Origin: Ectobius pallidus
Lineage: Eukaryota; Arthropoda; Insecta; Blattodea; Ectobiidae
DNA: 64,000 nt
Reading direction: 5' to 3'
Assembly: GCA_964059195.1 (NCBI GenBank)
Contig: CAXKWD010000002.1
Span: 150,181,042-150,245,041 of the forward strand
Each line of letters begins with the position of its first letter. The first letter of the stretch is position 1. Positions 55,083 through 64,000 of the stretch are shown piece after piece. The position numbers and the translations under genes were made by a program. Below the pieces are notes generated by a model, which made no database searches, was not told the DNA's origin, and worked only from the letters and a program-made list of their open reading frames with translations.

Positions 55083-56846
55083 CAGTGATGGGAAGTAATT
55101 GAGTAAAAGTAATCGGATTACAGTAACGATTCCTTTTTTGGTCCTATTTACTTGTAATTGTTACTTTAAAAAAAAATGTAATTTTTACTCGTAATTTACT
55201 TCTGGAAAAAAATTGTAATCGTTACATTTGAGTAATCGTTACATTTTAAGTAATCGAAAAGTATCAAATTGAGAATTTGTCAATGTTGCTTCTACTCGCT
55301 GGCAGTCGCTGCAGCGGCAGTGAATTTTGCGTTCTTTTTAAAGCGAGCGTAAAGTGCTTTACAGCTGTTGCAGCATCGCTGTATGGTCGCTGCAGCGGTA
55401 GTGAAGTAAAGTGAGATCTGGCTTTACGGGTTTTTCTGCATGGACTATCAGCCTTCTTTTTTACACTTTAATTTGCTGCAGCGAAACTGTAGCGATTTAC
55501 GCAGCGACACGACATTCTACATGGCAAGTCAGCATTTCTGCGGAAAAATGTGGCAACGCGATATCAGCTGAGATGAGCGGAAGTCGAATGTAGTTTGTTT
55601 GTGTGTGTTTTTTTTTCAATGGCGACCACAGACAGAGCAATTTACGTGGAGCGATACTACATTTAATTAGATTTCTGTATCGTTTCCATATTTCAAGACG
55701 TGTTCAAGAAATTTAAATCGCTGTTCTCAGCCTATAAAATTTATTTATATCCCTTTCTTTCAAAAGAAGGTTATGTGTTCCACAGTATAAAACTAAGCTC
55801 AAACTAACCTTAACTTCAAAGTTAATTACCGAGCATTGGAGGCTCTGCTAAAAATATTGCTTCTGGTATTGAAAATTCATGTATGCTGTATGAGGACCGG
55901 TAATTTACAACAAACGTGACATTCACATATAATTATGATTGTAGGATTCTGGATCCCGGTATTCGTCTTTTACAAATTTTAATCAAATCCAATCTATTGT
56001 GATACTGCAATATTACGCCGCGTGTTGGGGGGTTTTCACTATTGTAAATGTCACTTTATGGGTTTTGCTGCATGAGCTGTCATGGCCTTCTTTTTAACCC
56101 CAGTGAAGCTGAAGCGATTTACAGATTTGGTTTAAAAAAGAACGGAAAGCATCATGTGCAGACAGAACGGGGTTCGGTATGCAATAACATCACACATTTT
56201 AAAAATGGCATTGGAATAACTATGTAGGCTGTATCTTCATTATTTGATGTTTAAAGATTATGCATAATATTGTAAGTCATGGGAAAATAAATAAATATCT
56301 ACTTCTTCCCCTTTAAAACTTTTTCAGTTAAATGTTTTCAGTAGGAACATTTCTTAATGAAGTATATTTTGAAACTTGCTTCTCATTCTCAATTGCTATA
56401 GGCTAACGTCGTCATTACTGTTCTCACAACTAATATCCAGGTTTGAAGTAATATTAAAAGTTACTCAATGTGTATGGAAATATTGGTATTAATGTGTTTT
56501 GTTTGTTCATTAATAATTTTAAACATTGTAATGTCCCAAGCAGCTTTATTAGCTGAATGGCCCAATAATTTTTGCCCTTGTGCCCCCCAAAAGAGAAACA
56601 AATTAGGTCCTGCCATTTTGTAAAGTAATTGTAATTGTAATTTTACTGATTACTTTTTTGTGCTCCCCCCCCCCCCCCCCAAAAAAGAAGGAATTTTTAG
56701 GCACTGCCATTTTGTAAAGTAATTGTAATTGTAATTTTACTGATTACTTTTCCAAAAAGTAATTTGTAATTGTAATTAAGTAAAATGTTCCTCAAGTAAT
56801 TGTAATTCAGCCCAATTACTATTTTTTTGTAATTTTCCCATCACTG
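55083..56846. mobile_element. hAT-type non-autonomous element, 1764 bp
   Basis: Ends cagtgatgggaa and ttcccatcactg with repeated (a/t)gtaattgtaatt motifs near both ends. The flanking 8-mers are both TA-rich, so the duplication is uninformative. The interior has gctgcagcggcagtg repeats and a direct duplication of about 50 bp (56609 and 56699) around a poly(C) run. No transposase found. Confidence 0.75.
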
Positions 56847-57598
56847 TAATATATATATATATTTCCAGATTGTGAATTATGAATAAGTTAACAAAAATTG
56901 CTTAACATGTGTTATTTAGATTTTTACTACAAGCAATGTAATACACTTGAATAGCACTGAAATTTTAGCTATATTTAAAAAGTTCTTACTAAAAACTAAT
57001 AAAGTCTCAACAAAGAAGTTTTAACTATTTAATACAACACAACGAATGAATTTTTTCTGAAAATTTTGGATTTTTAAAGCAATTTTCAGATCGAAAATAC
57101 CTGATTTTAGAAAAAATTGCAATATTTGAAGATCCATTAAAAAAAAGGATGTAACTCTCAGACCTGAAGAATTTTAGAGAAGTAATATACTATAAACGCA
57201 AAAAAATATCAAGGTGAGCCTTAGTTTTATCTTTAATATTTTTAATTTAAATTTTTTTTTTAACGTTAACATTTACCTATCTGTTTTGTTTATATACATA
57301 TAATTATAGTAGACAGAAAATATTGTACATTTTATGCTCTTTAACATGGTTTTTGTTTGAACCAGATATCTTAAGAAACAAAGAAGCTACAGAGTTTAAC
57401 GCAAACCTCTGTCAAATGCAAAATAAGCTGATGCACCAGTACAAAATGGCTGCTAAAAAAGAAACTGAACATCTAAAAAAATTAATGAATACCTGTTTTC
57501 AATTCTCTGAATATAGCACAAACATAGATAAAAAGAAAAAATCAATTTTGTTAGCAACCTTTTCAAATTAGATTGGTTGATTTGATATGGATTGACCT

Positions 57599-58896
<1,298 letters not shown>

Positions 58897-61111
58897 CACA
58901 GTGGTCCAAAACGCGAATCTAGCGGGACAAAACTCATTTTGGTCACCCTTGTAAAATTAAGCAACAACAGTCTGATAATACTGAAAACATATCCCTTTAT
59001 CAGGAATGAACCTTTAAATAAGGGTACTTTGATTTATGACAGCATGACACATCCCCAAAGTTGAATGAAGGTTTGCCGATTTTGCGTCAGTCATCAGATG
59101 GTTTATTTATCAGTAAGGTTTGTTAGTGGCTGGAAGCAAGTGTGAACTAGTGGAGGAATTTATTACTACTGGATAATTTAATCCAAGGTATGTGGAACTG
59201 TTTGGTATAACAAGTATACATATATACATATTTGTATGTCCGTCATATTAGTTTGTATTCTTTAAAGATAAAAAAGTGATTTTATTTTTTTCCAAAAATT
59301 TTAAATTGACTTATAAAAAATATATATCTGAATAGCCCCTTGAAAATTTACCAGATCATAGTTAAATTTATGGGCTATAATTTGCTTTGAACCGCAAAGT
59401 GCGCAAGTTGCGCCTTTTTCTGTAAAATCTATTTCTTTCCAAGAATCCAAGAAATAAAATTGTTTCTTGCAGAATATGTTTATTATTAAAATACGGGATT
59501 TCGATCAGTAGGCTGCACTGAATCACTAGAACCGGCAACAAATAATACCTAAAGGTTAATACGATATTTATTTGAGTGATTTTAAATAAATAGAAGTATT
59601 CAATTAATTTTAACAAATTAAAAATATTCCAAAAATATGTAATTAGTTAATTTTTATAAAACTTATGAAAATATTCTACAGTCTTTTTAGATAAGCTTTA
59701 TTTTTTTATTTTAGGGAAAACAAGGGATCCAAAAAAGTAGAGAATGTCACACACTAGAAGTAAATTACGGGTTATTATCCGCATGGAATTATTCAAATTA
59801 TTCAGGAAGAACAAATTCACTACGCAAGATTGGGTAATTACGTGAAAGAAAATTTTGAATTGCGCGTCTGCAATACTGTTGCCTTAAATGAAATTTAAAA
59901 AGTGCTATTATTGTTTAAATCTGATTTCCGGAAACGCTGGAAACAATGTGGTAGAAAGCATGATAGATTAGTGGTTAAATATAAGTTTACAAAATGGTTA
60001 AATTCTGAACTAATATTCCCGGAAAGTGTTATGAAATTTCATTCACTGAATGTTTCATCTTCATCAAATGTTGGAAGACCGAGAAAATTATTGTCTGAAG
60101 GTAGGGTTCTTAATCTACTGCTCATCACTTCAGATCCTTTGATATCAAATATACGCCCCTTGCCCCAGAAGAAGAAATACAGTCTACCCTTGGAAGTTCG
60201 GCAGCTCTTAAAAGAACCATATCTAATCAAAAGCCACAGAAATGATGAACAGAAGAAAATTTTGTCACCTCTAGAAGAAGTTGGTGATGAAGAAGAAGAA
60301 GAAGAAGAAGAAGAAGAAGAAGAAGATGAAGGTGGTGATGAAGATTATGAAGAAAATGGTGAAGAAAAAGATGATGATGATTACGATTAAAATTTTGAAA
60401 ACAGAACTGTAATCTTATAATATGGTATCATGACACATTGTATTCGTATGTATATTATGTATGTGTGTATATATGCATGTAGGCCTATGTGTGTTTTTAT
60501 CTAAAGTAGATTATTTTTCCTTTACCGTCGTGTTCTACAAACGAATACATTAGCATTGTTCCCTAATCCGCAAACAGTTTCTTTGTGCTGTAATTGAAAT
60601 AGGGCAAATGTTTGCTGGAACTGAGGAAGTAAAGATCTGTCTACGTACAGCTAATTGAGTTTCTGTCCACTGATTGACATAATAAATTAGTATGTACAAA
60701 TGTGGTACATTCTGTGTTCTGTGTATGTGTATAGGCCTATGCATATTCAAGATTCAAAGAATTCTGTCCCGTTAGATTCTCCAGACGTACAAAATAAAGA
60801 AGAAAATAATGATGATGATGACTAGAATTTTGAAAAGAGAACTTAAACTGTATGAACATTATATTATGTACACTGTATGTGCGCGTTTAGTTATTTATGT
60901 ATGCTTGTTTGTATGTGTGTTTCGTGTATTTATATAGGCATGTAATGTGTGCGTGTATATATAGGTATAAATGTATATTAATATATTTATACAGCAAATT
61001 TATATGTTTAAGTGCGTTTCTTTGCATTGTATGTGTATATTACATGTAAGGGTATAGTTTCAAAACATAATATAATTTTGTCCCGCTAGATTCGCGTTTT
61101 GGACCACTGTG
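58897..61111. mobile_element. Transib-like DNA transposon, 2215 bp, RSS-like ends
   Basis: Ends are CACAGTG / CACTGTG, with inverted repeats of about 36 bp, flanked by a 5-bp duplication caacg (58892-58896 and 61112-61116). Transib elements are defined by 5-bp duplications and CACWRTG termini. At each end the heptamer is followed by exactly 23 bp and then a nonamer starting ACAAAA (58927-58935; complement 61073-61081). No RAG1-like catalytic domain was recognised, so the copy seems non-autonomous or decayed. Confidence 0.8.
59902..60390 (+). CDS. 162-aa ORF inside the Transib-like element, acidic C-terminus
   Basis: Starts LLLFKSDFRKRWKQCGRKHDR and passes through KYKFTKWLNSELIFP and SSNVGRPRKLLSE. 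The W-K-C-R...F--WL...FP...GRP-K pattern is one I recall from N-terminal parts of arthropod and cnidarian transposon proteins. The middle (PLPQKKKYSLPLEV) is unremarkable and the last 45 residues are almost all Glu/Asp, encoded by a GAA microsatellite (60290-60330). It could be the N-terminus of the element's own transposase, ending in a stop after repeat expansion. Confidence 0.45.
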   Translation: MLLLFKSDFRKRWKQCGRKHDRLVVKYKFTKWLNSELIFPESVMKFHSLNVSSSSNVGRPRKLLSEGRVLNLLLITSDPLISNIRPLPQKKKYSLPLEVRQLLKEPYLIKSHRNDEQKKILSPLEEVGDEEEEEEEEEEEEDEGGDEDYEENGEEKDDDDYD

Positions 61112-61224
61112 CAACGGTTAGGTCACAGTAAAGTTGAATATTGGAACCATAATGTTGTTGTTACTGCAAGCCAGTAAATAGTCACCATCATTCATTAGTA
61201 AAGGATTTCAAATAGTAATATACA

Positions 61225-61545
61225 CGGTGTCCGGAACAAAATCTACCAATAAGAAAGTTTAATAACTTGCGTAAAAATGCAGATATGAAAATGAAATTTG
61301 CACCAAATGAAAGAGGGACATTTTAAGTTTTATGTATGATGTTGGCAACATTTACTCACTGTTGGTGACATAGCTGTAATTAAAATGGCATTTACAGTGC
61401 AACAAAAAGTTCAATGGTGTTATTGGCTTGCCGAATTCAAATATCCGAAGATAGTACAGAGAAGATTTGCACAACAATGGCCTGAGAAACAACCACCAGA
61501 TAGACACACAATAACCGTTTGTCATAGAAAGCTTCTTGTAGTCTG
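61225..61545 (+). pseudogene. Mariner transposase N-terminal fragment
   Basis: A terminus-like acacggtgtccggaacaaaa at 61226 is followed by a leader and an ATG at 61386. The frame reads MAFTVQQKVQWCYWLAEF, VQRRFAQQWPEKQPPDRHTI and a final CHRKLL. This is the helix-turn-helix region of a mariner group common in insects. It breaks off near 61545; no catalytic domain follows. Confidence 0.75.
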
Positions 61546-62509
61546 GTGGTTAAGGGTCTGAACTATGCATTTTTACTTTAAACGGTCCCACTTCGCACAC
61601 ATCTTCCTTGACCCCTGTGGAGTATTTTTGGAAGGAGCGCCAACGCAAATTTTGCGGCGGAGGGGGGAGAGGGGGGTTCAAAATGGCGGCTGCACTCGCT
61701 TACTAAATTGCCTCTAGCTCCTATCCCCCATTATCCGATTTCAATGTTCTTTTTTTTTAAATTAAAGTTAAAACTAAGAGGTATACGATACTGCAATGAT
61801 ATTGTAGATAAGTACAGTGGAAACCCTTTAAAAAGTTAAAAATGATAAAACATGTTTTTCTTTTCGCTTTTAATTTTATCACAGTTTTTCATCAAGTGAG
61901 TTTTCGAAATTTTTTCTCAAGTAAAAAAGAAATGTCGCTTCTTAAGCTTTAATTTGATACCTTAAAGAACCCATTTCCATGTACAATTAAGCCCACAGTG
62001 GCCGTTAGAAGGATACTGGTACAATGGCGCAGCTCGTTTTCGGCCACGAGTCTCCTAGCGTACTGCTACCAAAGCATGTTAAACCGGCCTGCCTACAGCA
62101 AAACGTGGTTCGGAACAGATCGTTTTGCGTGTGTTGGTAGTATCCTATTGTTATCAAATTATGTGTGTTTTACATACTAGCATTCTACAAATACGCCAAT
62201 ACTAGTAAATGTTATTACGGTAAGTACTGTTGAGCTGCGCTTTTCTAAGGACAAGGATATGTTTTCATTACAGTAAGGTTAGTCTCAACTAATAGAAGCA
62301 TTTATGTCAAAAATCATGTTCAATCCATGGAATTGCTCATTTTTATAACTTTGAATGTTGTAACATAAAATTTTCGCTTATACGTTTAACACCCGCTTAA
62401 TGTAGGCCTACTACTGTGTAATTTTGAACGAAAAAATATTAACTTCATCAATTAATTTAAACGTGCTGCTAATGAAACTGATAAAGCACGCTCATAATTC
62501 ACTTTACAG
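61546..62509. other. Non-coding stretch
   Basis: Contains a purine-rich ggcggaggggggag run near 61660. Possibly the 5' part of the next element, but no motif supports this. Confidence 0.4.
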
Positions 62510-64000
62510 ACGAAAGCCTGCCATGTTTATGGGAATGAAGAAGATCCGATGACCTTCCAAGACTGGCACACCAAAATGCGCTCAGAAAGACTTCTGTTTC
62601 TTTACTAGGAAATAACTTTGAAAAGAATTCTTATTATTCTCACCTATGTGCGTTCCATTCGAGAGGGAAATTGTTCTCTATATATTGAGTCAGTTGTTTG
62701 CCTTGCTCCATGTTTCTTTGCCCTTGATCATGCTAATTATGTACGATGGATTTCAGTACATTTTCGTGGCATGATCCTTCTGAAGGACAAACATTCAGCA
62801 GAGATAGAATTATTCAACATAGGAGGATTTGTTGCAAGGAAAACCATGAAAGCTTCAGCCATGGCACTGGAACACATACATGAACAGGGGAATGCTTCAC
62901 TAAAAGGGAAGGAGGAATAGTAGGCTTTATGACGATACCTTCCGGAAGTTTATGATCATTGGACCTCAGATTGCCACATAGCCTATATTCAGAAGTTTGA
63001 GAAGACCTTTAATCGGAAAACTGACACTGACAGGTTTGGGCGCTATGAAGAGGGAAAATTGTTGCAATTAAAATACAGAGATAAAGTTCATACTGTGGAG
63101 AATTTTGGAAATCCTTTCTCTGAAGAGTGTACAAAACTGTTCACAATTGATACAAAAATAATAATGACAGAAACTGTAGAGAAAACAGTAAAGTTAATTG
63201 TAAAAGAGGGGTTAAAACAGTTTTCTCAATTATTTCATTAACATTTGGAAAGCTCTGACAAAAGTATCATGGATCCAATAAAACTAAACCCAGCCATGCA
63301 ACTTTTGCTCGAAACTACGAACAAAATAGAAAACAAAACTTATCATGGTTACAGGTGTTACGAAATGACAATGCTCTCTTCAGCCATTTGTACATAGCGA
63401 GTCAAACAGGAGAGGGAGATTTCCAAGAATTTTGTAGACATGAAAATCAGCCTTGGCTTCCTCCCTTTCAGATCTTGGGAAGCAAATGCTTTGTAAGAAT
63501 AAGTCAAGTCTGCCTAAGTGCTTTTCGACTTACATTAATGAAAAAGAAATCAAAACTGAGCCAAAAGTTGATGTTAAAATCTTAGATGGAGCTGCAGGCA
63601 TTCACATATTATCTCATCCAGGAGCACACCCCTTTGAACGAAACATTCCATATGTTTCACATCAAATGTCATCACCAGCATTACGCTTGTATGTTGTTTG
63701 GCCTAAAAAATTGGAGACCTTTTTAAAAGATTCTAAAAACAAGAAGTCTTTCTTCAAGTTCCTCTCACGGGGAATTAGAACATTCCCTGTTTCAGAAGGA
63801 AAAGATCCGGTCAGTGGAGACCGATATTATAGTTATCTCCATATCTAGTTTTGAAGAACTTGCGATAAACAGTCTTTGGATTGCCTTTGGGACAAGAAAA
63901 GATTTCCAATACATTCCTATCCATGAAATTTCAAGAGGACTAGAACATCGTATATCAAAGGCTCTTCCCTACTTTCACGCATTCACTGGCTGTAATATGT
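62510..64000 (+). pseudogene. 'HAFTGCD' transposon protein family, decayed, cut by window end
   Basis: Pieces in order: VYGNEEDPMTFQDWHTKM, then ILTYVRSIREGNCSLYIES, FFALDHANYVRWISVHF, FNIGGFVARK, ALEHIHEQGN (to 62920), GNPFSEECTKLFTIDTK (63110), KQFSQLFH, then FSHLYIASQTGEGDFQEF (63370-63430), and at the end SLWIAFGTRKDFQYIPIHEISRGL, ALPYFHAFTGCN. From memory this is a common uncharacterised family in arthropods and cnidarians, with R-G-W---L... DH-NYARW... GNPF... and HAFTGCDTVS, and a PIN-like acidic core before the last block. The usual D after TGC reads N here. Several frameshifts. It continues beyond the window. Confidence 0.7.

Larger units (their letters stand above)
48127..57598. mobile_element. 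Foldback-type element with long inverted arms, heavily nested
   Basis: The left end (ggtcaatccatatcaaatca at 48128) and right end (tgatttgatatggattgacc at 57579) are inverted copies. Homology continues inward on both sides for about 700 bp once insertions are skipped. The left arm is 48127-48331, 51404-51720 and 52578-52850; the right arm is 56880-57598. Arms differ by roughly 15-20%. Both arms carry the same short frame (EFN-NLC-MQN, then KKETEHLKKLMN, FSEYSTNIDK). Core sequence between the arms is about 4 kb and mostly other inserts. No target-site duplication identified. Confidence 0.8.

Noticed and set aside
58897..61111. RAG1-like transposase in the Transib-like element
   Set aside because: No catalytic-core motifs recognised in any frame between the ends.

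Overview
The window reads as intergenic DNA of a large, AT-rich animal genome that is full of transposable elements. It is most likely an arthropod and probably an insect. Supporting signs are eukaryotic element classes only (Penelope, CR1/Jockey, RTE, R2-like, mariner, hAT, pogo, Helitron, Polinton), 'taacctaacc' repeats of the insect TTAGG type, and SINE and LINE tails that resemble those I remember from cockroach-like genomes. That last point is memory-based inference and weak. I see no intact host gene, rRNA or functional tRNA. Almost every coding trace belongs to a mobile element, and most are broken by frameshifts and stops.

Layout: 0-4.6 kb holds a Penelope-like element with a GIY-YIG nuclease, a LINE split by a tRNA-derived SINE with perfect target-site duplication, a second LINE tail, and a hAT MITE inside that tail. 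4.6-8.5 kb holds a deleted hAT keeping exon 1 of its transposase, then a satellite of about 140 bp period. About 8.5-22 kb is the most interesting block: a decayed Polinton/Maverick (adintovirus-like) virus-transposon. Its right arm (+) carries PolB, packaging ATPase, a small basic core-like gene, PY, a chromodomain integrase, penton, a minor-capsid-like gene, major capsid protein and adenain-type protease, in that order. Divergently transcribed genes to the left (-) include a dUTPase, an unknown gene overlapping it by ATGA, a duplicated small ORF, and a nuclease-like gene. 23-30.5 kb is a CR1-like LINE with an SGNH-type ORF1, interrupted by a 3.4 kb RTE LINE with a 14-bp target duplication.

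30.5-47 kb holds a mariner foldback element, a second mariner, a truncated CR1-like LINE with a long open RT frame, a 3.3 kb pogo/Tigger element containing a canonical C2H2 finger ORF, a decayed multi-exon transposon gene, a Penelope tail with a hammerhead-like core, and a possible LTR. About 48.1-57.6 kb is a deep nest. A foldback element with arms of about 700 bp contains a 3 kb hAT, which contains a tandem Helitron concatemer and a hAT MITE; further inside are an R2-like LINE end and another hAT. 58.9-61.1 kb is a Transib-like element whose two ends match the recombination-signal layout (CACAGTG, 23 bp, ACAAAA-type nonamer). The window ends inside a decayed gene of the widespread 'HAFTGCD' transposon protein family.

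Most boundaries rest on target-site duplications and inverted repeats read directly from the sequence. Family names rest on motif recognition without database searches.
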